From Takakia lepidozioides (Eukaryota; Streptophyta; Takakiopsida; Takakiales; Takakiaceae), in the NCBI GenBank assembly GCA_030704615.1, contig CM060732.1, positions 10,910,001 through 10,974,000 on the forward strand: a stretch of DNA of 64,000 nt, given 5' to 3'. Shown here one piece after another: positions 36,263-46,824 of the stretch (the first letter of the stretch is position 1; every line of letters begins with the position of its first letter). The position numbers and the translations under genes are program-made. The notes beneath the pieces were generated by a model. It saw only the letters and a list, made by a program, of their open reading frames with translations, ran no database searches and was not told where the DNA came from.

Positions 36263-37873
36263 TCAAAGACCCTCTTGACTTCCATTTGCAATCCGGTTGC
36301 CTGCTGGTGCAGCCTGATCCTCATCATTTTCACCTGATAAATCTTCCAATGATTTTTGATTCGTCTCAGGCACAAGGAATGTAAAGAAGAAACCCACAGC
36401 ATTGATGATTGCCATAATCATCAAGGTTGCCTTCATGCCAATGCCCTTCTTATAGCCACCAGCGTCAACCTGGCTTTGGTGCGTGGACTCTGAGGCGTAC
36501 AGGAATCCAAACGCACCAACAATAGCCCCAGCTTTACCAGCTGCAGCTGAGATACCATGGCAAGTGGACCGTAATCTCGCTGGAAACAACTCAGCAGGCA
36601 CAATAAACGTGGTACTGTTTGGCCCAAAATTGGCGAAGAAGAAGGTCAAGGCATAGAGAATAATAAAACCGAGGTGGTTGTGGTTCTTCCAATGGTAGTA
36701 GGGGATGGAAACGGCAAACATAAACACGGACATGAAAAAGAAACCCTGCAACTGGATGGCGAATCTCCCCAGGTGATCAATGAGAGCAACCGTAAACCAG
36801 TAGCCTGGTACTGTTGAGCACAGGGCGATAATTGTTTGTGCCCTTGCAATCTTGAAGACTTCTTCGATAGCACTCATATATGAGGCTTTCGGCAGCCAAC
36901 CCACAGCTGTGAAAACGTCCTTCTGAAACAAATTTCCACTGTAGTAGCCGATATCAAGCAGGAACCAGCACATCGACGTTCCAAGCAGCTGAATGCCATG
37001 CTTGTGGAGAAATTCCCTTGAGAACAGACCGTACTGCACCTGCTGCACCTGCTTTTGATCCACCATATTGTCAACATCAAAGTGCACATCCATTACCATT
37101 CCCATATCTGCCGCCGCCTGCTTCCGGTTACCCTCCACCAATGCTGTGTAACGCGCGGTCTCGGGCATCCGTAGCCGGTAGTAGAAGGTCAATAAGGCAG
37201 GGACAGATCCAAGTGCAAAGATGATGCGCCATACAAAGTCGGCCTGTGTAGGAGTAGAACCAATCTGATCTTTGTTGAAAGGCGGCCGCGGATACAAGTG
37301 ATTGAAAATTGCGGCAACAATAACAGACACGGCACCTGCTGCAAGGAGACCTACCCCTTGCATCGCAAACACTGCGGCAATGAATGCTCCGCGAGTTTTC
37401 GTATTAGCGTATTCAGACATGATTGTGGCCGACAGAGGGTAATCTCCGCCGATGCCGAACCCGAGCCAAAATCTAAAGAAGCAAAGTGTAGTCATCACAG
37501 ATTTCGCTGTGTGGCCAAATGAGAGGGACGATGCTATTGCGCATATGATCATCATCAACAGCGTGATACCATAAACTTTCTTCCGGCCTAGCTTGTCTCC
37601 GAGCCAGCCAAAAAAGAGCTGCCCTAGCAAAGTCCCGACCAAAGCAACTCCGGTCACAGCAGAATTGACCCCCGCTGGTAAGACACCAGGTTTTCCAGTT
37701 GCTGGATTGTAGTAGTAGATCCGACCTAGCAGCTTGGTCAAAAAGGATATGCAAAAGAGATCGTACGCGTCAGTAAAGAAGCCCATCCCGGCTATGATGA
37801 TCGCCGTGAAATGGTACATCTGCGTTTTGGCCTTATCTAAGGCCTGCAGCACCTCCAGCTTCTGTTTCGCCAT
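36263..37873 (-). CDS. PHT1: High-affinity phosphate transporter, PHT1 family
   Basis: Intronless gene for a 536-residue major-facilitator H+/phosphate symporter of the plasma membrane. Length and layout fit the family: six membrane segments, a long hydrophilic loop (about 200-290), six more segments, hydrophilic ends. The PHT1 signature [13 protein letters not shown] is at 142-154. Other family blocks are [85 protein letters not shown] and the C-terminal [15 protein letters not shown]. The frame is undamaged. The start ([18 protein letters not shown]) matches the usual MA...LxVLxALDxAKTQ opening. Upstream DNA holds P1BS-type words, consistent with phosphate-starvation control. Confidence 0.97.
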   Translation of the reverse strand: MAKQKLEVLQALDKAKTQMYHFTAIIIAGMGFFTDAYDLFCISFLTKLLGRIYYYNPATGKPGVLPAGVNSAVTGVALVGTLLGQLFFGWLGDKLGRKKVYGITLLMMIICAIASSLSFGHTAKSVMTTLCFFRFWLGFGIGGDYPLSATIMSEYANTKTRGAFIAAVFAMQGVGLLAAGAVSVIVAAIFNHLYPRPPFNKDQIGSTPTQADFVWRIIFALGSVPALLTFYYRLRMPETARYTALVEGNRKQAAADMGMVMDVHFDVDNMVDQKQVQQVQYGLFSREFLHKHGIQLLGTSMCWFLLDIGYYSGNLFQKDVFTAVGWLPKASYMSAIEEVFKIARAQTIIALCSTVPGYWFTVALIDHLGRFAIQLQGFFFMSVFMFAVSIPYYHWKNHNHLGFIILYALTFFFANFGPNSTTFIVPAELFPARLRSTCHGISAAAGKAGAIVGAFGFLYASESTHQSQVDAGGYKKGIGMKATLMIMAIINAVGFFFTFLVPETNQKSLEDLSGENDEDQAAPAGNRIANGSQEGL

Positions 37874-40499
37874 CTTTTCTGGAACCCCTACACAATTTCA
37901 CAACGCAACACACTTCAAACACCTCAACGCTTCCTCCACATCACAGACAGAGCAACTCCGTGCACGCACTCCCCAAACCTTAACAACCCAGACCCCGACA
38001 AACACCAAAACCACCCCGTAACCACGTACACAGAGGGATACAGAGCGTCTCAGAGAATCACCCCCACTACCACACGCACCGCTCAAAATTCCAACCTTCA
38101 ACACCAAGAGAGGCCGACAGACACCAGATTTGCCGCACACCAAATCGACCGGCCACCAAGTTGAACCAAACTTACCAAGGGTAGAGTCAGGCAACAATCA
38201 AGTGCTTTTCCAGCGATGGCACAAGCTCCTCCTCTACTCCGCTACCCTCCTGCCTCCGCTGCTATGGCAGCAAGCCACGGTGTTGCGGTTTATAAGCTCT
38301 GCTCGCATCGCCCGCGTCCTCTGCTGCCACCACCCAAGCGCGCCCTCGCTCTTGTGCTTGTGTGCCAGACGCTCGCCTCCTTCCTTGTTTCACCTGCCCG
38401 CCCTCCTTTCGCCTTCTCCTCTGCCCGTTCTATTTTTAGTTTCCATCTATTTCTGTTTTTAATTTACTGGGGTCCGCCACCCGCGGTTAACTAACCGCGG
38501 TGCGTCAAAGAACAAGAGAAGCCCTCACTAACTACAATAGTAACTAGTAATCATCCGTCAGTAAATGAAAAGATATATGAAATATAAAACCGTGGGTGCC
38601 GGCCCGGGCCGGGCCGGCCAAGTTCTCTGGCTCTTTCCGAGCCTCGCATCGCGTGTTCACACGTCTTGCAGCTCTGAAACACGTGCGCAAGTATAGGTCG
38701 GCCAGGGACGAGTGAGTCTGTCCACGAATATCCGTTACCCAGTAGAGCACAGCCTACAGTTGCAGCGTTGACTTTGCATTATCCGTAGCGCGTTGTGTAG
38801 CAAACGGTTGCGTACCGACAGACGCGAAAGCGAAAGCGAAAGCTGTAGCGAAAACGAAAACACGCCGTTTGGGCTGTCAGCTTTTTTAGTCCCACATCGT
38901 AGGCCAGCGCCGCGCCGGAGAATGGATACAAAAGCAGGCGGCCCTCCTGGAAGATGCTCTTCACTCGCGCGTTTCATCCTTTGGATGCTTCCTCGTGCTT
39001 TTCATTCGTCGGCCACCCAACCATATCTAATAAATTTGGAAAAGAGTTGTGTTAGTACCTATCTACAACAATTAACCAACTTGTTTATTTTTCTCCTGAC
39101 TTTATTTTATTTTAGTGTGGAGTTTTGTCGATAGCTTAGAAGATCCACGTGAGAAACAAACGGGCCTCGTAATGCGCACTTTAATATCCTTTACTGATTG
39201 GCCTTCAATACAGGGTGGCCGTCTTTCCCCGTGGCCCCCATGTGCACTTTGGGCCTGCAAGTCCTTGATTTCTCGGTCTACGGCAGCCAATAGTTGAAGG
39301 CAATTGACTGCCTTGGGTCTTGAGTCACCTGCACACAACACACAACCCTACCAAACACATCACTATCTTTGACTCAAAGGATGGCGTGACTTTGGGGCCT
39401 GGGCCCTGATCACGATGAGCCCCATCTCTCTTTTTCTTTTTCTTTTTCTTTTCAAGGGGAATAGAAGCACTATGATGGAGACAATAAGCTTATGAATGAG
39501 TCATTGCCACCATGGGCTCCCAGCTTAAAATGTAGGAGAAACCCAAAATAAAATCGCACTGAAAATATGAAGAACAGCCGACCCCATGGGCTGGATAAGT
39601 GCGCTGATAATTCTGAGCTCAAAATCCTACGGTAGTCAGCCGTGCGCGAAATTATATTCTCCGGTGTGTGTGCCATGGCATAGCGAGAAAGAGGTTATTT
39701 TCTGCTCTCTCTAATTAAGGGGCCTGATGTATGGGACGGGTGCTCCCAGGTGTTTCCATTTGGAAAAAAGCCTAAAACCAAAAAACAACAGAAGCAGGAT
39801 TTGGAGCATTGTCCGAGGTCCGCAATTTGGTCAAAGGCGGAGCGGCATATACTCAGATGCTTGAGCATATGCTTTGCTTGCCAGCTGCGACGTGCCATCC
39901 TCGGTCGTATTTACAAATGTCTCACTATTGGTTTGGGCCTGCTGCCCAGAGAGCCTGACCAAATCTCGGGAAAGAAGTGGCCTTTACACAGTCGAGCCCT
40001 AAGTAAGTGGGGAAAATAGGAGCGGGATCCCAGTAGGTAGCGGGCATATCCGATAATCCCATATGGCTTGTCGGGCCAGCGCGCTACGCGAGTATATATG
40101 TATGTAGGCAGATACAGCAGCGACCTGGCAGTTTCTTTGTTGGTAGATCTGTGTAAAGGGTGGCGACGGAAGGTGGAGTGACTACTACTCGACAACTGCT
40201 CCGCTGACCACATTCGTCCGTGTCAGTTTTGTCATCCCCTCATTCCTATCTTTTGTTTCTCTTTTCAAGTACTATTTGAATTTTGAGGGTAGGAAGAAGT
40301 CATTAGCTGATGGTGGAGGGTAAGGTCATGATGTGGGTACCTTTGTAGACTTATGGCGAGTTTGTGTAGGTATATCCTTGGATTGTGCATCATCACACTA
40401 ACAGCATGATGATGACTGGTCGTACTAGTTTGAATCTTCACAACCCTTGAATCAATGAGAAATTGCATATAGCATGCATCCATTCAGTATTCATTCACC
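37874..40499. other. PHT1 upstream region and spacer
   Basis: Contains the PHT1 promoter. Features seen: P1BS-like words, a 20-bp hairpin (CCGCGGTTA-AC-TAACCGCGG) at 38481-38500, and a GCGAAA run near 38823-38862. Many short overlapping ORFs appear real only because the DNA is GC-rich. No other gene recognised. Confidence 0.4.
38726..38733. promoter_or_regulatory. P1BS-type site (GNATATNC) upstream of PHT1
   Basis: GAATATCC, 853 bp upstream of the PHT1 start. P1BS is the binding site of PHR1-type MYB factors that switch on PHT1 genes under phosphate starvation. The word is short, so chance is possible. Three more fit the consensus farther out: 39845-39852, 39865-39872 and 40044-40051. Confidence 0.35.
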
Positions 40500-42524
40500 T
40501 GTCATGGTTGTTATCTAGAATTACCTACTTCTAGTTAACTAGGACATTTTAGATATTTATATTTATATGTTGTGTGTTGAGACTTCATTTGGTCTCACAT
40601 GCCAAGTGAGGTGTCGAGCCTCACTTGGGACATGGGGATAGGTTTTCCCCTAGTGAGGATGGAGGAGGCTCATCTTCTTGTAGTTGAGCCTCCATGAGCC
40701 TCTCTCACCTCCATAGCTCTAGGTATTGAGAGGGAGTGTGGTGAGGGCTTTGTAGGGTGGATTCCCTTAGCAAGGGTGCCCTTGGCTTGACTTACTTTAT
40801 GTGATTGAGTGGATTCATGAATGGAGGGTTTCCATTATGTTCACTTTCATTATCACTACAAGAAGATCACCTTATGCTTGTGAGTGCGGAGTGTACGGAT
40901 AGTTTTGCACTTGTGTTGGTGTACACCAAGGAGTGAGAGAGCTAGGGAAAGCTCAGGTATCTCACAAGGCTTGCAAGGGAGAGTGTGTTTAAATTGCATC
41001 AAGGAGGTGGAGAGCTCAAGGAGAGAGCTCTTGAGTTACAAGACTTTGCAAGTATTATAGGGAGAAAGTCTTGTGGTGTGTGAAACAAAGGTTTCAAAGT
41101 TTGAGAAGAAGGAGCGTCATCTCTTGTATCTCAAGTGTTGTGACAACCATTTGCCAAGGAAGTGGCTTATATGATGAAAAGAATACATTGAGGGTTTGTA
41201 GAAGCATTATTGTGCACCAAGGGTTTTGAGAGCTTGGAAAAGAGCTCTTGCATCACAAGAGAAGCGTCTTGTATGTGGAGAAATAGACGCTAGGGTTTCA
41301 AGAGCAGCAACTCTAGTGTTCATGGTGTGAAAGAGAAGCCAAAGAGCGGCACATGCTTGGGTTAGAAACACCATAGAAGGAGTACAACAATGATAGCTTG
41401 AGGAGCATTGAGTAGCTCAAGAGAAGCTAAGAAGTAGTTGTTTTATCCATGGTGAAATGAAGCCAAGTGGGGTTTCATTTTTGATTGACAAACAAGCAAG
41501 CTAAGGCGCTAGAAGGAGTTTTTTGCTAGTCTATGAGTTCAGATTGCTCTTGGTGAAGCAGTGATTGACCAAGCAAGTAACGCATGTGTGGAGCATGTTT
41601 TCCAAGTGCGGCTTCCAACTTCAAGCTTGAGGAGAGCTAGAAGGTGAAGAAGAGAACAGTCATTCTTTGTGTATGAGGTGATGCTTATGTGGAGCATGTT
41701 TTCAGCCCATTGAGGCTTCTTTTCAAGCCTGGAGAGCAAGAAGAAAGGAAAAAGGGCTGGTTTCCACTTAGGTGAGGAAAAACACTTGTAGAGCACATGT
41801 TTGAGTTGGGGTTTCAACCTTAAGCTTGAGGAGAGCACGACTCTTGAGCTAGTAAGTGAAGGGACTTGAATCTTCATCTTTGCATGAGATGGAGATGTAT
41901 TTGATACTTGGAGAAGCAACACATAGAAGCCAAGAATGGAGCATGTGTGTGGATGGCCAAGGAGGGAGCACATGAATGAGTGCAAGACTTGGTTGCTTGT
42001 CAATGAGGTAAAAAGCTTGATTCTTGAGTTCCAAAGAGAAGTGAAAGCTGTTGTGTGGCAAATGCATTGCTAGGTGAGATGGAATCAAGCTTGGTTGTGG
42101 CTTGAGGTGAAGAAGATCAAGGTACTTTGCCTTGGTATCTCATAGAAGTCATGGATGCTTGAGGAGAGCAAGCATGAAGCTCAAGGAAGCCCAAACCCTA
42201 GCTTGGAATGCACAAACCCTAGCATGAGATGCACATCAAACCCTAGGTGCATGGGAACAGTCACCAAAGTGTGGGAACCGTCACTGTAGTGTGGGAACGG
42301 TCACTAAGATGTGGGAACGGTCACTATAGGCTGGGAACATAGTGATATAAAGACAATATAGGGCTTTTGGAGGATTTTCAAGGGCCTTTTGGAGGATTGT
42401 TTGGGGGATCTTTGGGGTCTTTTGGGGAGCTTTTGGAAGACACTCTGAGGAGCTTTTGTAAGGCACTTTGAAGAGCTCTTGAAGAGGTATTTGAATGACT
42501 ATTTTGAGGCCTATTTAAGGTCAT

Positions 42525-42677
42525 TGAAGGCCAAGTTTTGGCAAGTTTTTTGAGCCTTGGAAGGCTATGTGGAGGACCATTTGGGGTCTTTGAAGGCCAA
42601 GTTTTGGCAAGTTTTTGGAGCCTTGGAAGGCTATGTGGAGGACCATTTGGGGTCTTTGAAGGCCAAGTTTTGGCAAG
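42525..42677 (+). repeat. Tandem repeat of about 66 bp in the element B LTR
   Basis: Two full and one partial units containing GGAAGGCTATGTGG and CCATTTGGGGTCTTTGAAGG. The array continues after element A at 53480-53600 in more diverged form, which confirms that A split it. Confidence 0.7.
42674..42677. repeat. Target-site duplication, left copy (CAAG)
   Basis: Matches 53476-53479 on the other side of element A. Removing the element and one copy rejoins element B sequence in its GGCAAGTTTTTGGAGCC repeat. Confidence 0.7.
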
Positions 42678-42863
42678 TGTCGTGCGCATACATATCGCTA
42701 CACAACTACATCGCTGTCCAAAACCACACAACACATGTGCACACCACACACTAGTATACCACTAGTCTACCACTAGTCCAACCACTAGTCCAACCACTAG
42801 GCTACAACTAGTCAGTCACTAGGCCACTATGCTGCCCACTATGGCAGTCACTAGTCCACACAA
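42678..42863 (-). repeat. Block X, terminal copy (186 bp)
   Basis: Forms the outer 3' end of element A, ending CACGACA next to the CAAG duplication. Differs from the upstream X copy by a few substitutions and small indels. Confidence 0.7.
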
Positions 42864-43190
42864 TGATAAAGAAGAAGAATACAAGCACAAGCTCATGCGA
42901 GCTCACAAAGCTGAAGCATAAACTCATGCATATATAACCTCATCACTCAAATACAAGTCAAGCCAAGTGCACCCCACGCCATGGGGAATCCACACTACGG
43001 CGCCATAGCTAGGCGCGGTGAGGCTCAACTCGAGAAAGATGAGCCTCCCGCGCTTGCCGTGAAGATAACCACTCCAGGGCCTAAATCTGCCTTGACCCCT
43101 GGATTGACACTTGGGCCAATCCCAAATGTCAATATGTAAAAGCTAGCTATTTCCTAGCTAGTTTCACACTAGTGGTAAAATAACTTGACA
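42864..43190 (-). repeat. Element A 3' LTR start (block Y, 327 bp)
   Basis: Copy of 53151-53475. Here it is followed on the minus strand by block X (42678-42863) instead of the long tract, and is preceded by another block X (43193-43379). Confidence 0.85.
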
Positions 43191-43192
43191 GC

Positions 43193-43379
43193 TGTCGTGC
43201 GCATACATATCGCTACACAACTACATCGCTGTCCAAAACCACACAACACATGTGCACACCACACACTAGTATACCACTAGTCACCACTAGTCCAACCACT
43301 AGTCCAACCACTAGGCTACAACTAGTCAGTCACTAGGCTGCCACTATGCTGCCCACTATGGCAGTCACTAGTCCACACA
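43193..43379 (-). repeat. Block X, upstream copy (187 bp, TGTGTGG...ACGACA)
   Basis: Begins directly after the polypurine tract and is nearly identical to 42678-42863. Contains repeated ACTAGTGGT words. It has TG...CA ends of its own, so it behaves like the start of an LTR, yet no X copy is found at the 5' end of the element. Confidence 0.7.
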
Positions 43380-43380
43380 A

Positions 43381-43394
43381 TCGCCCCCCTAGCT
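43381..43394 (-). promoter_or_regulatory. Polypurine tract of element A
   Basis: AGCTAGGGGGGCGA on the minus strand, immediately 5' of block X. Position and composition fit the plus-strand primer of an LTR retrotransposon. Confidence 0.55.
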
Positions 43395-43638
43395 GGTGCT
43401 TAGGTCCCTCTAAGTCCAGGTAGCCCAAGATGTGATAGTGACCATAGCCTCACTAAGTCCTCCACCACTATCCCTACTACACTCAAACTCGATAGATCAA
43501 GAGGCCGGGTGCAAGAGTTGCCCCATCGTTAGTCGCCGTCTTGCAACCTGTGAACTTGAGCTTGGGATCTCATGTATTGACTCCTATGAGCTTGGCCTCC
43601 CATGTCTTGTTAGCTGCCTCCAGTCATGTCCACTGCCA

Positions 43639-43878
43639 CTATCCCAAGCAGTGTGGACACAACCAATCTCCGTCAGGAACCTTCTCAAGAGGTGGTCAAG
43701 CATCCCATATGCCAACCCCTTGAGCATCGATCACACACCAGCATGGTGGCTGCCCCTTTGGCAGACCCACAGAGCATGCACCTCAAACCTGCAGGTACCA
43801 CTGCCAAGTTTGGGTCAACTCTGCCATCGACATTGGGAAGGTGACATGGCGCACAATTACGCACATGGTCCTTCCAAG
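43639..43878 (-). pseudogene. PHD finger at the end of element A pol, split by a frameshift
   Basis: Minus strand: RCMLCGSAKGAATMLVCDRC then SRGWHMGCL, the first six ligands of a C4HC3 PHD finger. After a one-base frame change near 43690 comes PLEKVPDGDWLCPHCLG, giving the last Cys pair and a stop at 43639-43641. The order C-x2-C, C-x2-C, H-x2-C, C-x2-C and the GDWLCPHC ending are characteristic of PHD fingers, which read histone H3 tails. It sits where chromoviruses carry a chromodomain, so a targeting role is inferred. Confidence 0.75.
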
Positions 43879-44095
43879 TCATGCCATCCCGACCCTCAAG
43901 ATCAGGACCCCTGAGGGCAACACCTCTCGAACCCTCAGAATAACACGCCCTGCAGTAACATCCAGAGTCGTAGGAGCAGTCTGCTGCAAATAAACATAGT
44001 CACCAGGGCTAAACCTCCGAACCCCAGGACGATATCCTCCACCACGTATAGTGGCATACCTCAACGTATCACGGTGCTGTGCAATGGCAAGGTTC

Positions 44096-44942
44096 TCAAA
44101 AGCCATGGGCATGACTTTTGAACAACTCTGCACGCTGATCACATGCACGTACCCACACGTCCGGATCGTCAAGGTTAAGGACTTGAGCAGTGTCCCTACG
44201 AATGGCTGCAGGCAAATCCGGCTCTCGGCCAAAGAGAAGGAAATATGGTGAGAAGGAGGCAAGTGATGCTTGTTTGCTGAACCTGTAGCCCATGGCTAAC
44301 CAAGGAACCTGAAGATCCCAATCTCCTAGGTGTCCCTTCTGCAAGCCATACTTGCGCAAACCCCTCTTCACCGTCTGAACAACTCTCTCTGCTAAGCCAT
44401 CGGCCTCAGGATGATCCCGAGAAAGTGTGCGGTGGTCTATCAAGGCTTTATCACACAAAGCCTGAAACTCCCCCAAGAACTCTCTCCCTTGGTCCGTGAG
44501 TACCTCAGCTGGAGCACCAAATCGGCTAAGCACACGATCCAAGAATGCATACGCAGCCCCCTCACTAGCCTTGTCAGGCAATGGAACCAACTCAATCCAC
44601 TTGGAGAAGTGCTCCACCATCACCAACATATCTGTGGTGGCGCATAGTCAGTGGCAACGGTCCTGCGAAGTCAAGACTCCACCTGTAGCCCAATCCCATG
44701 ATTGGTAAAGGATGCAACTGTGGTGTAGGGGCGTTGAATGAAGCACGCACCCTGTCACACACCATGCACCTAGCCACGAACTGTTGCACCTCTGTATGCA
44801 TACCACGCCACCAATACTGCCCCTGCAGTAAACTGTGAGTGCGTCGCACTCCAAAATGCCCCAACTCCTCATGGGCATGCCGCACTAACCGTGCACGCTG
44901 TGTGGGGTGAGGCACAATCCTCACCCGACCATCCTCCCACAC
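44096..44942 (-). CDS. Element A integrase (zinc-binding and DDE core)
   Basis: From 44942: HAHEELGHFGVRRTHSLLQG then QQFVARCMVCDRVR, the H-x-H...C-x2-C zinc domain, and LGYRWSLDFAGPLPL with the first catalytic Asp. After a frame change near 44620: MLVMVEHFSKWIELVPLPDK, VLTDQGREFLGEF (second Asp) and DHPEADGLAERVVQTVKRGL (catalytic Glu). The frame then gives PYFLLFGREPDLP. Downstream to 43879 another piece, RRFSPGDYVYLQQ, is the C-terminal GPY/F-like part. It inserts element cDNA into the genome. Confidence 0.87.
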
Positions 44943-45131
44943 TCGAAGTAGGTGTATCCCCTCCCACTTGAACCTCTTGGCGTTGCAGGATCCGATCCCT
45001 CTCCCTGGCAGTCACAATGGCTGCCGTGTCTCCCGTGCGGAGGTAGTCCAACACAGCCGAATCCTCATGTATATCTCTGGCACCACCTAGCTCATCACTA
45101 GCCTCAGGGTCCTCAGACACTCCGTCTACAG

Positions 45132-45839
45132 TCATCCCTGTTGTAGGTCCAATCTGACCTCCGATGCCAAGATACACAAAAATGCAGATGCGTGCCATCC
45201 CGGCACCATCTCCTCGTCCGTCTCACCATGCCACCGAGCTCCAGTGTCATCCTGCTGGCTCATGCATGGATTGCGACTCAATCCATCCGCATCCCGATTG
45301 ACCAAACCCGGTCGATGCACAACCTGAAAGTCATACTCCTGGAGTATAAGTGCCCACCGTGCAAGCTTCCCCGTAAGCTTGTCTGACTCCATCAACCACT
45401 TGAGTGGCTGGTGATCCGTGACAAGGGTGAAAAGATTGCCGTATAGATAGCACCTGAAGTGTGCCACGGCCCACACTGCAGCTAAGCACTCTCCCTCATA
45501 TGAGCTGTACTTAGCCTCTGCAGCGTTGTTCGAGCGGCTAGCGTAAGCCACTACGAACTCTCTTCCCTCATCATCCACCTGTGTGAGCACCGCTCCAAGC
45601 CCCAGCATGCTCCAATCCGTATGCAGCTGAAAGGGACGCCCCCTGATAGGTCGTCTCAAGATAGGCGCCGAGGTCAACCTCGCCTTGAGCTCTTGAAAAG
45701 CTCGTTCCTGCTCATCTTCCCACTGCCACTCCTGGTCCACCTTGGTCAGCTTGGTTAGAGCCTTTGCAATGGTACTAAATCCCTTGACAAACCGTCTATA
45801 ATAGTTTGCCAACCCCATGAAAGCTCGAACTCGGCTCAC
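45132..45839 (-). CDS. Element A RT connection and RNase H domain
   Basis: 235 codons open. MSRVRAFMGLANYYRRFVKG is the RT thumb/connection. ELKARLTSAPILRRP, FQLHTDWSMLGLGAVLTQVD, YASRSNNAAEAKYSSYEGEC, VTDHQPLKWLM and VVHRPGLVNRDADGLSR form the RNase H-like domain with its Asp, Glu and Asp positions. It removes the RNA strand during copying. The frame differs from the preceding RT piece, with overlap at 45796-45839. Confidence 0.85.
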   Translation of the reverse strand: MSRVRAFMGLANYYRRFVKGFSTIAKALTKLTKVDQEWQWEDEQERAFQELKARLTSAPILRRPIRGRPFQLHTDWSMLGLGAVLTQVDDEGREFVVAYASRSNNAAEAKYSSYEGECLAAVWAVAHFRCYLYGNLFTLVTDHQPLKWLMESDKLTGKLARWALILQEYDFQVVHRPGLVNRDADGLSRNPCMSQQDDTGARWHGETDEEMVPGWHASAFLCILASEVRLDLQQG

Positions 45840-46598
45840 ATCCGTGGGGCGTGGAATTTGTGCAATGGTACTTAGTCTGCTGTACCCCCAATCCTCCAGG
45901 ATATATCATGTGACCCAGATACTCAATCTGGTTGTGGAAAAACTTGCACTTCCCCGGATGCAACTTCAATCCGTGCGCTCTCAAGCGCTCCAATACCACC
46001 TGAAGGTGTCTCTCATGCTCCTCCATCGTAACACTAAAGATGATGATGTCATCTATGTAGCACCGAGCAAAGTCCACCCCTGCTAGAATCCTATCCATGA
46101 CTCTCTGAAACTCTGCAGGAGCATTCTTAAGCCAAATGGTAAGAACCGCCACTGATATAGGCAATCCTTGCCGTGCTCATTGATCCCCCAGAATGCCGTC
46201 TTCTGCTTGTCCGCCTCCTTGATTGGCAACTGGTGATATCCGGATCGTAAATCCAAAGTGCTAAAGGCCTTAGCATGCCCGATGGCATCAAAGATCTCCT
46301 CTGGTGTTGGCATGGCATACTTATCGGACTTGGTCTGACGATTTACAGGCCGGTAATCACCGCACATACGTCTCTCCGTCCAATTGCCATAGACATCCTT
46401 CTTGGCTGGCATCACTGTGGCTGAAGCATACTCTCCACCAGAGAGCTCCACCAAACCTGCCTCCCAGAGATCTTGAGTCCTCATCTGAATCAAAGACCTC
46501 TCCATGTCACTGTATCTATAGGGTCTCCGAAAGATTGGCGTGTCAGTGGCCAACTCAATACGGATCTCTTGACCCTTCAGTGCTCCCAAGTCCTTCAA
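45796..46598 (-). CDS. Element A reverse transcriptase, one frameshift
   Basis: Ty3/gypsy RT copying element RNA to DNA. From 46598: DLGALKGQEIRIELATDTPI, RRMCGDYRPVNRQTKSDKYA and STLDLRSGYHQLPIKEADKQ (the first catalytic Asp), with the FLPFGL block. A shift near 46140 moves to the frame with KNAPAEFQRVMDRIL and the active site CYIDDIIIFS, then HLQVVLERLRAHGLKLHPGK and IEYLGHMI. The catalytic Asp residues are all there, so only the frameshift disables this copy. The domain also continues upstream of 46598 (RRFLRAYRNCFAFSLKDLG). Confidence 0.88.
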
Positions 46599-46824
46599 AC
46601 TGAAGGCAAAGCAATTCCTGTAAGCCCTCAGGAACCGCCGTATACGTCGTCTCTCTCCTCCGGTGACAATGGGTCCAATGTCAGGCTCCCAATTGTCCTC
46701 CGTAACTGCAACCTTAAGTCCAGTGGGCTTAGAGGTAGAGGACGCGTCCCGTGGTTGCTATGTTGCAACCTCTTGAGCAGTACTCCCTACCTGCTCAGTC
46801 AATGACAAGGCCTCATCCTGCCCA

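Larger units (their letters stand above)
42866..43879. other. 3' end of element A between integrase and LTR
   Basis: Besides the PHD finger, the stretch 43395-43638 has no coding signal and serves as a 3' leader before the polypurine tract. Several plus-strand ORFs over this part are shadows. Confidence 0.4.

Noticed and set aside
38481-38500. 20-bp CCGCGGTTA/TAACCGCGG hairpin as a member of the 60-kb array family
   Set aside because: Similar geometry, but unrelated sequence and single copy.
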